NCBI GenBank assembly: GCA_013399015.1
Contig: VWZX01006700.1
Coordinates: 1 to 64,000, forward strand
Length of the DNA: 64,000 nucleotides
Direction: 5' to 3'
Source of the DNA: Galbula dea
Lineage: Eukaryota; Chordata; Aves; Piciformes; Galbulidae
A model generated the notes under the pieces. That model was not told where the DNA came from. It was given only the letters and a program-made list of their open reading frames with translations, and made no database searches. Below, one piece after another: positions 1-11,257 of the stretch. Within the stretch, counting starts at the first letter, position 1. Each line of letters starts with the position of its first letter. The position numbers and the translations under genes are program-made.

Positions 1-1038
1 CCTCTCCTGTTCCCCAGGACTTACTAAAGATTATGGAAAGGGGCCTGGCAATGACTCCTGCCAGCTCCCTCAACACCCGCAGGTGCATCCCATCAGGACC
101 CTTGGATTTATGGATGTACAGATGGCTTAGCTGCTCCCTAACCCAGTCCTCCTCAACTAAGGAAAACTCCTCCAGTACCCTAACATCATCTGGGGGCTCA
201 GGGGGCTGAGGCTCCTGAGGACTGCCTCTTAACAGTATAGACAGAGACAAAGAAGGCATTCAGTAACTCCACCTTCTTTGTATCTTTTGTCACCAAGGCA
301 CCCACCTCATTCAGCAGTGGGCCTACATTGTCTCTAGTGTTAGTTTTTTCTCCAATGTATTTGGAGAAGCCCTTCCTATTGTCCTTGACCTCCTTTGCAA
401 GGTTTAATTTCAGAGAGGCCTTAGCTTTCCTAATTGCTTCCCTACATTTTCTGACAACAGTCCTGTACTCTTCCCATGTGGCCAGCTTCTCCTTCCTCGA
501 TCTGTACACTCTTTTCTTCCACTTGAGTTTGCCCAGCACTTCCCTACTGAACCATGTGGGTCTCCTGGCTCCCTTCCTCGATTTTCTACCTGCTGGGATG
601 CTCTGATCTTGAGCTTGGAAGAAGTGGTCCTTGAATGCTAACCAACTCTCTTGGGCCCCTTTATCTTCTAGTACCCTGTCCCATGAGATTTCCCCATGCA
701 ATTTCTTGAAAAGTTCAAAGTCGGCCCTACTGAATTCTAGGGTTGTGATCCTACTAGGTATTCTGGTCCTAGCACACAAGATCCTGAACTCTACCATCTC
801 ACGGTTGCTTCAGCCAAGATTGCCCTCAACCTCTCTCTACCTTTTCAACCAGCCCTTCCTTGTTAGTGAGTATCAGGTCCAGCAGTGCTCCTCTCCTAGT
901 GGGCTCATCCACTATTTGCATCAGGAAGTTATCCTCAGTGCATTGGAGGAACCTCCTGGACTGTGAATGGGTGGCTTAGTAGGCCTTCCAGCAAATATCT
1001 GGGTAGTTAAAATCCCCCAGAAGAACCAGGGCCTGTGA
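1..1038 (-). mobile_element. CR1 LINE fragment, ORF2 endonuclease end to reverse transcriptase start
   Basis: Read on the complement, this is CR1 ORF2. From 1038 down it gives the endonuclease piece GDFNYPDICWK, then a stretch with FLQCTEDNFLMQIVDEPTRR and LILTNKEGLV, then a 199-residue open frame at 797-198 covering the linker between endonuclease and reverse transcriptase. The start of the reverse transcriptase domain (HKSKGPDGMH, RVLRELAGVIARP) lies at about 130-20 in another frame, and the copy leaves the window at position 1. It is dead: there is a stop after WKAY near 990, a TGA near 807, and a frameshift near 230. The endonuclease SDH motif reads SNR, so a catalytic residue is lost. 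The copy is 5'-truncated at about 1038. The family assignment is confident; the subfamily is not. Confidence 0.93.
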
Positions 1039-1699
1039 TGGACATCCCTAGCTGAGTTTAGGGTGTAGCTGCAAAGGGAGACGCAGTCAAGACACAGAGC
1101 AGTGGTGGGATGTCAGGCTGCCGCAAAGCTGAAGGAGAGCTTCTTTGGGAGCAGCAGGGCTTTGCCAACCATCAAGGGATGACATTTTGTGGTCACATCC
1201 AGGCTGAAAGAATAGGCTCTCCTGTCCTGGAGCTTTCCCTGAGCTGAGCAGGTCAGAGGGCGAAAGTGCCTTCTTTACAACATCCCTGAAGTAAACTGAG
1301 GTCTGCTTTCATGCTATCATGGAGTGATTGAGTACAAGTCCTTTAGCACTCCTCTGTTATCTCTTAATTAAAGTTTCTTGGTAATTATTTTTTCTTGTCA
1401 AGAGAGCAAAGCTGCCGACGCCAGGGATTTACCAAAATAGAGCAAACAAACTCAGGCTCTGCTTCCTGCAATTCTTCATTAATGGCCAAAATCAACTTGG
1501 AATGGTCCATATCTTTAGCTACATTGATGACACTTAATTAGTCCTGTTTCAATACAAAGATGTATATAGTTTTAAATCACTTGTGGAAGAACTGGCTCCT
1601 TAAGCATGAAATTCCTTCTCCTTGAAGGGAAGATTTCTATTGGCAACAAAAGCCATGCAAAGACCAAGCAACACCAGAGGGAACAGATATGAGGATCTC
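1039..1699. other. Unique spacer between two CR1 fragments
   Basis: I see no gene, RNA or repeat here. It separates two CR1 pieces that point away from each other. Confidence 0.5.
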
Positions 1700-2243
1700 A
1701 AGTAAGGAGTGTGCTTCAGGAAGGTGGTGTTGGGAAACCATCTCAGACTGGAAGGCCTCCCAGCCCCTAGGGTAGAATTGGCATGCTCAGCTTGCTCCCT
1801 GAAATGCCTGTATACCAATGCACACAGCATGGGGAATAAACAAGAGTTTGAAATCTATGTGAGGTCAAGGGATTATGATCTGGTGGCAATTACAGAGACA
1901 TGTTGGGACAGCTCTCATGACTGGAATATGGTCATGGATGGCTATGTCCTTTTTAGGAAAGACAGGTCTGCAAGGTGTGGAGGGGGAGTTGCTCTTTAGG
2001 TGAGAGAGCAACTAGAATGTATTGAGTTCTGTCCAGGGGTGGATGAGGGGTGAGTTGAGAATTTATAGGTGAAAATTAAGTGGCAGGCTAGCATGGGTGA
2101 TACTGTTGTGGGTGTTTATTACAGGCCACCTGATCAGGATGAGGAAGCTGGTGAGGCTTTCTCCAGGCAGCTGACAGTAGTCTGGTAATCACAGGCCCTA
2201 GTTCTTCTGGGGGATGCATTGATGATAACTTCTTGATGCAAAT
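1700..2243 (+). mobile_element. CR1 LINE fragment, ORF2 endonuclease N-terminus
   Basis: The plus strand encodes the start of the CR1 apurinic-type endonuclease: LKCLYTNAHSMGNKQEFEI at about 1788, then DLVAITETCWDSSHDWN and GYVLFRKDRSARCGGGVAL. The ITET motif holds the family's metal-binding glutamate. A stop follows GGGVAL at about 1999, after which CR1-like protein resumes (VREQLECIEFCPGVDEG). Near 2217 the copy jumps from the LVLLGD segment straight to the NFLMQM segment, so a block of roughly 60-100 bases around FNYPDICW is deleted. The left edge is approximate because the region upstream of the endonuclease is poorly conserved. The copy is inactive. Confidence 0.9.
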
Positions 2244-3774
2244 GCGTGTCATACTGGTCTTGGTGCATTTTCATCAGCCCCATGTTGTGATGGAGCCTCT
2301 CACATATCTCTTTAGACCTGACAAACATCAATCTGGAGCATCACGTTGGCAGTGCTCCTTGTAACAAGCCAGAAAGGCTCCACATCAGAGGTAGCCTTGT
2401 TTCCCTGCATGCCACCGGAACCAGCTCCTGTTGGGAGTAGCAAGGGCTGTACAGCACTATGTGGCTCTAGTACAAACTTGCCCCTGCTTGCAGGGAGCAA
2501 GCAAACCTGTGAACAGCAACTAAGTCTTTTCTGCTTCAGTAACATAGTCTCTCCAGCCATGCATGGATTGGAGACCCAAAAGAAGCTGTCCTTTTCCATA
2601 GCTTCAGGGTAGGGCTGAACAATGCCAGAGGGTGCTACTGTTGGTGTATACCCAACTGCAGTGGTTGCATGCCACTAGCACCAACTGTCTTGGGTTGCCA
2701 TAGGAAGGACCAGGAGAAGATAGACCTCTACTCATACTTCTGCTTTTCTGTTCCAGCAGCTCTGCAGCAGAGAGGTCTGGATGCTGTTGGGCTGGTGTTT
2801 TTATCCTTGGAGACTTTGCTCTTGCATCCCAGAAGGGGACCCAAGATCATGTGTTAATCTATTTTCCAGCAGGTCTTGGAAAGACATTCAGTTGGACATC
2901 TTAGGTCTTCTGGACAAAAAACGCCTGTGTCCTGGAACTCCAAGTGCTCTCCTTGCTGGGACAGGCTAAGCTATGGCACCATTTATATCCTAATGCAAAG
3001 GGAAGGGTGGATGGGACCTTGACCACTCAGCTTCCTTGCATAGTCAACTTGAGATGACTTGTCCTTAGGAAGATAGTTGCCTGGTGAAGCAGCAGCTTGT
3101 CCAGTCCTTCCTATCTACATCACTACTGCTCCAGCATGTTGGTTGGTGTGATATGGAGGGAAATGTGTTGGAGGACCAGAGGGAGTTGTATGACACTAAC
3201 AAGAAACAGTACACAGAAGAAAAATCCCAACAGGATTCTCCAAGCCAGGCTCGCTTGTGTTTACACCTTTTGCCCTTCACTGCCAGGTGATGGGTGTTAG
3301 CATTATGGATGAATTAAAGGCTTGTCTTCTGGTCTTGCTTTTTCATGCAGGCAGGACAAATAATTTGAGGCCACAAGAGTGCTTAGATCAGTTTTTTTCA
3401 ACACTGTTTAAGGGGAAATCAATATGATTCAGAATTAGGTGCCCAAATCACAGCTATAAACACAAGAAAAGCTCATTATGGTCCAGCAACAGAGTGAAGA
3501 TGCCTGTATTTACTGAGCTTTGGGGAAGGATGGCAGAGCCAGATAGAGATGTTGGGATGCCTTTCACTCCGTTGTCTGAACAATGCAACCTGCCCTTTAA
3601 GCCCAGTGCACAGTGTACACTTCCCCACAACTGCTTGCCAATGCCCACGTGACTGCCCTCAAATAACAGCCTTCCTCTGCTTGAATATACTGGGATGAAT
3701 GCTGCTTATTCATTTAACAACCCAGCTCCTGCTTCACCCATCCCAGGGCTGCGGATTAGCATCAAGCATTGTGC
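2244..3774. other. Non-coding stretch, nothing recognised
   Basis: Several open frames of 60-95 codons exist on both strands, but none shows a domain, signal peptide or good splice borders. I see no repeat family. Confidence 0.5.
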
Positions 3775-3985
3775 AATTTTTTTTATTAGCACAGAATTAC
3801 GGAAGTTAGAGGCGTAAAAGACCTGTTGGGTCCCACTCAGGCCATCCTCATTCTGCCAAGACAGTATTGGTCCCTGCAGCATATTTACTATTTCTCCAGT
3901 CTAATTTTACATACTGTACAATCTGTGCAGTGCCAAGTTATGATCCCTGTGTGAGAAGCAGAGCTCTCAATTTCCAGGCTCTTGG
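3775..3985 (-). mobile_element. Ancient CR1/L3-like 3' end relic
   Basis: The plus strand reads like a worn complement of a CR1-type 3' end: CACAGAATTACGGAAGTTAG, then AAAAGACCTGTTGGGTCC, then a segment resembling TCCCTACAGTATATT and TCTCCAGTCTAATTTT. Word order and spacing match the tails of old amniote CR1/L3 elements, but divergence is high and no coding part remains. Edges are approximate. It could instead be a related ancient SINE that borrowed the same tail. Confidence 0.5.
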
Positions 3986-4690
3986 GTGTGTAAAATCACA
4001 ACCGCGATGTTAAATTAACTTTTTTTTTCCCCCTTGCATTTAATCATTTAATAGCTCTAAAATTCAGCCCCTCAGGCTCTTTCTGTCTGTTTGTTGGCTT
4101 GAGTTTTGCCTGCTGTAGGCCAGTGGCTTGTCGCTTACAGATGTAACACACCCCTGGGTGGACTGGCAGCAGCTGGGCTTGAAGCTGGGACCGCTGCAAT
4201 TTAACACATGAACTTCTGCAGCCTGAGGATGGAAAAACTTCTTCACACTCTTAGTCACAGGTACAGGAGGTTCATTCTGCTCCTTTTAGCCCAGCCCCAG
4301 TGAGGAGGTGGTACAGAGCATGCTGCACACAAGGGTCAGGGCTCAAAGGCATCACCCAGGATCGACTTAGAAATCAGTGCAGGGGTGCGACTTGCAGCAC
4401 TGAGACACAGGGGCACACAGCAGCACCCAAGCATTCCCAGTGATGTCCTATGCCCAGGAACTCCCAATAGCAACACAAATACTCTTTCCATCCTTCCCTG
4501 CACCCACTGGAGGTTACACCCCAGGACTCATTTTTTCCCAAGAGAGGGACTTCTTCCCCCTGCACTAACACGACTTTTCTTTGTGCACGTGGCCCCAGGA
4601 CAGCAGAGGAACTGAGCTGCTGCCAGTGCAGCATGGTGAACAGTGGGTAGGAAGAATAGATGCTGATAAAATGGGAAGTATTTTCCCAAG

Positions 4691-4760
4691 GTTTTTGTTG
4701 GTTGGTTGGTTTGGGTTTTTGTTTTGGTGAGGTTTTTTTGTTGTTTCTTTGTTTTTGGCT
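4691..4760 (+). repeat. G/T-rich simple tract
   Basis: Irregular runs of GGTT, GGTTT and GTTTT continue for about 70 bases. There is no regular unit. Similar tracts occur near 6979 (complement), 14512 and 61905. Confidence 0.8.
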
Positions 4761-6978
4761 TGGTCACCATCACTCAATTCTCCAAGTAACACTTGCATTT
4801 TTGGAGCCTGGTTTTCAAAGTAATATTAGTAATAAGGCAGATATCTACTCACCCTTCAGATACTGTATTAACAATTAAGCCAAAGCTTAAGGATTTGCTT
4901 TGGTAATAACAAGATTTGCATTTCATGCTTTTCACTTTGAAGGATCCTCAAACTAAGCTGTCCCTGGAGAGGATCACTGGCATGTGTTGAGCCTTGGCAT
5001 AGCTGTAAAGCTGCAGTGTGACAGTCATACAGAGCACCTGCAGGGTGCATCTTCCTTTGGGGTGGAGGATGGCAATGTATCAGCCCTATGGTACACTGGA
5101 AAGAGCACAGTGTCCACCAGAGACTTAAAAATAAATCCCTGAGCATCGCTAAAGAAGCATTGCAGACCACAACAGGACCCCAGGACAGAGCTCCTGGAAC
5201 TTGACCAGAGCTTGGAAGAAGGGTCCAACTAGGGGGGGTCAATAAACCCGGGTCTGTGGCTATGGTTTGGAAGCCATGGATGAAATGACTGCAGGATTGT
5301 GGTCCCCAGATGGTTTCTGAGGCCCTCATGGGGCTCAGCACTATTCAAGAGCCCCATAAATCCCCAGGCCACCTGAGCATTTGCAATTTACTCTACAGTC
5401 AGAGGGTGGCATAACATTTTGTAGCTGTCTCTGGACAGGTAGAGGAGACAGAGTTTTCTGTGCTCTATGTGTATGATCCCTGCAGCAAGATGTAGGTCTA
5501 CAAGACAGCAGAAGACAAGTACGTGATGCTTTGGGATAAACAAACAGACTTTGCATGCCTGCTTGTGCAGATGCACACATATCCATGCAAAGCTCAACAC
5601 AGAAGCTCACAAAAGATCATACCACCTCTGAAAAGAAAGCCTTAAGATGAAGACAGTAAGCTTGGACTTTCAGCTGCATTTCCCATTCCTGTCAACAGCA
5701 CAGAGTGCTTTCAAAGGAGGATGCATGCAACTCCTTGGTGGGTCCTGGAGTAAACTAGCTCCTGCCTGTTTCTGCTCCCTTGGCTGGTGCCTTGTGCACC
5801 GATGTCCAGTACCGTTTCCAAAACCTCTGAAGAAGATGTTTTTCATTAAGCAGTCAAGCATTTCCAAGCAGACCCCACTGGCTGTCTTGTGGCAGAGGCC
5901 CCCAGGTCCACCATGCTGAGCCCAAAACAACCATGTTGTAATTTCTATTCGATGTTGGCTGTCTGTTTCTGGAAACACCTCTTTCCTCCACAGAGCCCTT
6001 CCTGCTCCTACCCACCACTATTCCTTCTCCATCCTGCTTTTATTGCCATCCCTCTGATTAAACTCTCAAAAGGAGTGAGCAGTGCTACCTTCAGGCTCAG
6101 TGAAAGTCAACTTTCAAGCCTTAACAAGAGCTAGGACTGCCTTTGAGTGCATCTCCTAACCTCCAATTACTGATGCTGTTGGTTCAGAGAGGCCTAAAAT
6201 TGATGGGGTGTATTTTTGTACAAGTGTTGGGGATGACAAGCAAATATTGGTTCAAGAGCAGACACTCGTTCAGTATAGATTTGAACTAATTGTCCATTAT
6301 TTCCTAAATTTCAATACTTATAAGCTTTGCGTGTCTTATTGCAACACAACAGCTAAGAGGTCAGTTCTGTTCATTGACTGAAATACAAATAAACGTGCCC
6401 AGCTCTCTGGAGAGTTCTTGGGTTTGGAAGAGGAGAATACTTTAGGAAAGCATATTTTCTGAAAGTAAGATTATACAGAAGCTCACCATGTTCAGAGCAC
6501 TAGTTAACTGAAGGCACTATTGAATTACAATTATTATTAGTACTAGAGATTCTTGAATTCTGGATTTTCTGCAAAATGTTTTTAATTCAGGTTCTGAAGC
6601 ATTTAAAGGACTTGAGAAAATATCTTTGGCTCCAAGTCAGGAAAGCACTTAGGCAAGCCCTTAACTTTCAGCATGTGTTTAAGTACCTTGCTGACTTGGG
6701 GCTTTTAACCCCAGCAAAAAGAAAGCAAAGAAGAAAGAAAAGGCAAAGGAAAAAGTTCTGGTGTGTGTGGAAATCACCAGGTGAGCTGAAATAATATAGG
6801 AATCTCTTCTGGAAAGTAAGAAAACAAAAAATAATAGTGACTGGTTTTAAATTTAAACATTAGAGGAAGCTTTCTAGAAGTGGGAGAAAGACTCCCAGAA
6901 CAAATGGAGTATTTCAATGTAGCCTAACACTGGCTTCACTCTCCGGCCTCTTCAGCATACTGAAATTATTTATTGCTT

Positions 6979-7021
6979 AAAAAACCCAAAACCAAACCCC
7001 AAACCAACAAACCCAAAACCT
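6979..7021 (-). repeat. A/C-rich tract (G/T-rich on complement)
   Basis: Irregular AAACCC and AAACC units on the plus strand mirror the G/T tracts elsewhere in the window. Confidence 0.75.
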
Positions 7022-8170
7022 GCTTTCCTCTTGCACTTCCAAACTAAAGGTGATGGGAGAGAGAAGAATCTTGGCTTTGGCAGTAAAAAAATATCCCTAA
7101 AATATGAAAGGCTCTCTCCATCAGAATGGGAGAAGAAATGAAGGGAAGACGGAGTGAATAGTAGTAAGGAGGAGGAGGAAATTGCCCACAGCAAGGAGCC
7201 TGCAAACAACTGCACACGCTGCCTGCAGGAAGGGGAATTTGAAGAAGTCTGTAAGGAGAGAAAATCAGTGCAAACCCATTCGCACACGGATGAAAAGCAG
7301 CTACGGCAACAACCAGTTCTTCCCTTGCCTCCAGTTTGTGGCTCTGAATGGAAAACAAACTGAAGCATAGCAAAAAGAGGATGCTCTGCAGGCCACCCAG
7401 GGAGAGCAGCTGCTGCCTTGCAGGAGATGGCAATGGGGAGAGTAGCCACCTGCACAGGGATGAGTGAGAGGAGACGCTCCAGCTCGCAGCGCCCCCCTGC
7501 ACCTCTAGCATGGTCAGGGCAAGCTGAGGATGCTAAAAGTTGGAAATGTCCCATCAGGGCAAAAGTCCAAGTTTCCAAAAAATTCTCCATTAAGCAAGCA
7601 AACAAACAAATAAGTGAAAAGTTTTTTCCTTCAGAAGCAAACCAAAGGGTTTCATGTCTTCTAGTTCTTTTTTTTTTTCAAAACCACTCCACTATGTTAT
7701 TCAAAAGGCTTTGCAATCTTTTATTGTTTTTAGGGAGAATGGAGTGTAAATTCAAAGTGAAGATCCTAAGCTTCAGAAAATATTAAAAAAAAAAAATACT
7801 GCCCTTCCCCCTCAAACTTCTCCCCCTTCTCCTCACCCTTGACAGAGAAATATGATTTTGTAAAACACTCTGATGTTGATGTGACTTCATTTTCCAACAG
7901 AAAATAGCTCTTCCAAGGATTTTCCCTGTCTGATGCTCAGAACAGGTTGGCAGCAAGTACTTCACTTCCCTATAGAGATCCCCCTCATGAAAAGCACAGT
8001 GTCCTGGTTCAGGGGATGGAGGCAGCTCTTCCCCACCACTCACACTGCTGCACTGCCTGGAGCCTGCCCAGGATGAACACCCTGCAACCCACTGCTCTGT
8101 GGCGCCACCCAGAAAGATGCAGCTCTTTCCTTAATGAGCTGACAACTCAAACAGGTGAGACAAACAAGGA

Positions 8171-8270
8171 AAGCATCATTCTCCTCATCTTACAGATGCA
8201 GCTGAAGTCCCCAAAGCAGATTACATGACTAGCCCAAGGGTGCACAAGTTGTTTGCATAAGAAATCCTGA
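8171..8270 (-). mobile_element. MIR-like SINE relic
   Basis: The plus strand carries, in order, words matching the complement of the MIR core: CTCATCTTACAGATG, GCTGAAGTCCCCAAAG, then ACATGACTAGCCCAAGG and TGCACAAG. In MIR the same order is a TTACAGATGAGGAAACTGAG-like segment followed by TAAGTGACTTGCCCAAGG and CACACAGCT. It is heavily diverged, as expected for an element that stopped moving before modern birds arose. Confidence 0.55.
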
Positions 8271-9943
8271 AATTTTCCTTCGGAGTTTATATGCCAAAGT
8301 CCTAGTGATTGATCAACAGAAGGATGCCCAGGGCCATCTCTCTAGAGCCATCAAGAATAAAAAATCAAAAATATGGTGAATGAAATGCAACACAGATACA
8401 AAAGCTCATGGACTCACAGAGCTCAGTAGAAATTACTTGCTCGGATTATGGATTAAGATGGACAATTTTAAGTGGAGGGAAGGTTCACCAACACAGAAAA
8501 AGGCTGGGTATCTTGCTTAGATAGGGTGAGTAGACACCTCCACTCTCAAATGGTTGATCCAATCCCCAACACACTCCAAATTTCTTGGGAGACAAGGCAC
8601 ATCCCACTTTCTAAACAGTGCTTTTTGGTGGCCCCAGGGTTGGAAAGTTGCTGCTGCACTTGGATATGTGACCAGGAGGCATGGAGGTCCCACAGTTCGA
8701 TGGCTGAATCTCCTGGTTGGTTAATAGACTCTGCTGCCACGCAGGAGACACAAGCAGCACCATCACTATGGCTAAAGGGAAGACAATGCAAAGGACCAAA
8801 GGAAAGGGGAAAAAATAAAATAAAATTTAAAAAAAGACTAAAAAGCTCCTCAACCCTGGATAAATGTATAGACAAATGTTCCTCCTGAAATGACAGCTCC
8901 CAAAGTCCTGTTGTTACTATTCCCCCAGGATTTCCCTTCCTGTCTCCAGCTGTGCAACTTTTGAAGAGCAATAACCAGTAGCATGAAAATGGTTGCAGTG
9001 ATTATACTACAACACTTCAGTGCTTCCCTGAGCTGCAGCTCCCTGCTCCACAGTTGAAAGTGAAGTACAATCAATGATAATTAATTAAGGGCCAGAACCT
9101 GCCAACAACAGTCACACTGAGTTCAGTGCTGTTTCCTGAATAAAAGTGAGAAGCAGTCTCCTCTTTCAGGTTGAAAATAATAGAAATTCTTTCTGCAAAC
9201 CAAGAGGGACAGACAGAAGAGTCACCTGCATAGGGGCAGACCTGGCTTGCCACAGTTGTAAATCAGCAAAGTGCTGTTGACACAATGGGAAAAGCAGTAA
9301 GGCAGCTGTAAACATCCTTAAAGCCTCTCTGCCAACAGGAACCACAGGTAGAACTGGCAGATCTATTACACCCAAACAAGGCCAAGAGGAGGATGCTTGT
9401 GACAGTTCCAGCAAGACTGCACAAGCATCCTCCAAGACCAAGGGGGAGCGACACCCATTCTTTCAGCACCCAAAGGGCTGTGACCTGGGAGAGGGCAAAG
9501 CAAAGGCTGAGTATTACTGGGCAAAGCTTCAGGGGCTCCTCAAGGGCAAGGGAGGCAGAGGAAGTAAAAGTGAATGGACTTCCTAGTGGAGAGCCAGTGG
9601 GAATGGTGTTGCAGCTCCCTAACAAGTAAGCCTGTATGCATTGCAATGGTCAGGGTTCCTCTCACTGTGAAGATGCTTCTGTGATGTTCTAAGAGCTAGG
9701 AGGCACCAGTGGGGACCCAAGCTCCTTAGCTGCCCTTTCCCTATAACCTCAGGGATCCTCACCCGGAGGGAAAAAGAGTCAAATACAAGGCCCTGTGCTT
9801 CCCACCACAAAGTAATTTTCAAGTCTGCTGTGTACAGGAACTTGGATTTGGCCATCAGCCAAATGCTGTGTTGCAGCATCCCAAGTAATGTTACATCCCC
9901 TCCCAACAGAAGCAGTCCTGCAAGGCTCAGCAGTCCCTTCCCC
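8271..9943. other. Non-coding stretch, nothing recognised
   Basis: Open frames of up to 141 codons occur on both strands without recognisable domains. A minus-strand frame near 9945-9619 begins with a signal-peptide-like leucine run but abuts the CR1 tail and lacks splice support. Confidence 0.5.
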
Positions 9944-10313
9944 AATCATAGAATCATAGAATGGCCCAGGTTGGAAGAGACCTTAAAGATCATCTGCCTC
10001 CAATGCCCCTGCTACAGGCAGGGACGACACACACTAGACCAGGTTGCCCGGGGCCATATCCAGCCTGGCCTTGAACACTGCCAGGGACAGGGCATCCACA
10101 ACCTCTTTGGGCAATCTGTTTCAGTGCCTCACCACCCTCTGAGTAAAGAATCTCCTTCTAATCTATAGTCTAAATTTCCACTCCTTCAGCTTGTAACCAT
10201 TCCCCCGTGTCATGTTGCAATCTAACCAGCTGGAAAGTCTCTCCCTTTCTGTCTTGTAAACCCCCTTTAGATATTGAAAGGCTTCTATAAGGTCCCCTTC
10301 TAGAAATCTTGAG
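9944..10313 (-). mobile_element. CR1 LINE 3' end
   Basis: The plus strand opens with AATCATAGAATCATAGAATG, the complement of two terminal CR1 octamers. It then runs through the short 3' untranslated region (GGTTGGAAGAGACCTTAAAG) and the ORF2 C-terminus, recognisable as the complement of CR1 words such as CCTCTTTGGGCAATCTGTT and AAAGAATCTCCTTCTAAT. The 5' end is truncated near 10313, within the part that would encode the LFSLEKRR-like segment. The 3' end is intact, as expected for target-primed insertion. Confidence 0.93.
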
Positions 10314-10641
10314 CAACATCATTGGATTTTCATGCTTTGCTTCAAATTTCTCCAGTTGTCCCAGTAACTGGCACAGGTTGTGGCAGGTCTCCAGGCTCCC
10401 AGTTATGGCAAAGGGAAATTACAGGGAGAGGAGCAGAGAGACAGATAGATATTAGTTTCTGGATATAATGCACTCTTATTCCCATGTGCCTCAGTTTCTT
10501 GCTTGCACAGCGTGCTGTCGTCTGCAGCAACCACACAGCAGTGTAGGCAACCCACAGAAACAACAGAGTCTGATCTGCAAGGGCTTGTGGCTTGGCTAGA
10601 GTCAGAGGCTCTCTGTGATTCATCCTACAAAGCCTTAAATA
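10314..10641. other. Spacer between CR1 tail and solo LTR
   Basis: Nothing is recognised in this stretch. Confidence 0.5.
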
Positions 10642-10646
10642 CATGG
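10642..10646. repeat. Target site duplication CATGG, left copy
   Basis: It matches 11253-11257 exactly, on the other side of the LTR. Confidence 0.85.
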
Positions 10647-10857
10647 TCTGATGGTTTGGACCTGGCTCCCTGCCAAATGCCCAAACTCACAGTGAAAGCC
10701 TTCCCCCCTCTTCTCTCTCAGAGTTTAAGAAAAAAAACTACGAGAGAAACTAAAGAGCCTGAAACAACCCAAACTACATCAAAAGTATTTATATTTATGT
10801 ATATATAGCAGTTATATACAATTGAAAATACTATGTACACAGTAGAGGGAACCCCCC

Positions 10858-10917
10858 AAGGGAAAGGGAAAAGGGAAGGAAAAAGGAAAAAAAGGGGGAA
10901 AAGGGAAAAAGGGAAAC
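10858..10917 (+). repeat. Purine-rich tract inside the LTR
   Basis: Irregular GGGAAA, GGGAAAA and GGAAAAA units with almost no pyrimidines. It lies inside the 184-base segment missing from the other LTR copy. Confidence 0.85.
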
Positions 10918-11146
10918 TGAAACAGGTATGTACACTCGAAACCCAGGATAGAACTAATAAAAACAAAATCTTACAACTCTCCTTAAGATAGCAGAGTCAC
11001 ACTGAGCAATGCCAGCAACAGCTGCCTCTCAAGGCCTACAAGGCCTGCAAGGCTTGACTCCTCCGCACAAGTAAGACCAATAGCAGAGAACCTGTGTCCT
11101 CAGATCCACTGGAAGGGAAAAGAGAACGAGGGCCTCTACCCCTCTG

Positions 11147-11154
11147 TATTTATA
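11147..11154 (-). promoter_or_regulatory. LTR TATA box
   Basis: TATTTATA on the plus strand reads TATAAATA in LTR orientation. The same octamer is at 29303-29310 in the second copy. It marks the presumed U3 promoter; activity is unknown. Confidence 0.6.
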
Positions 11155-11252
11155 CCCCCAGTTACGTAAAATCATGTGGAATACTGGGAAAACATGATCA
11201 CTTCCCTGGTTACAAACTGGTTACCAGGAAAAGCCTGGGTCAAACCATTACA

Positions 11253-11257
11253 CATGG
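11253..11257. repeat. Target site duplication CATGG, right copy
   Basis: It pairs with 10642-10646. Confidence 0.85.

Larger units (their letters stand above)
3986..8170. other. Non-coding stretch with G/T-rich tracts
   Basis: I see no gene. Two short G/T-rich tracts are listed separately. The longest frame (211 codons, minus strand, 7605-6970) ends by reading through one of those tracts, and its low-complexity tail explains part of its length. Confidence 0.5.
10647..11252 (-). mobile_element. Solo LTR of an endogenous retrovirus, ERVL-like
   Basis: On the complement it begins TGTAATGGTTTGACCCAGG at 11252 and ends ...GGTTTGGACCATCAGA-type sequence mirrored at 10647, where the expected final CA has mutated to GA. 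It is flanked by CATGG on both sides, so the provirus recombined down to one LTR. No gag, pol or env remains. A TATA box sits at 11154-11147. Five-base duplications and the TGT(A/G)ATGGTTTG terminus fit avian ERVL-type elements, but I cannot fix the family. Compared with the copy at 29205-29626, it carries an extra 184 bases at 10770-10953 that include a purine-rich tract. Confidence 0.88.
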
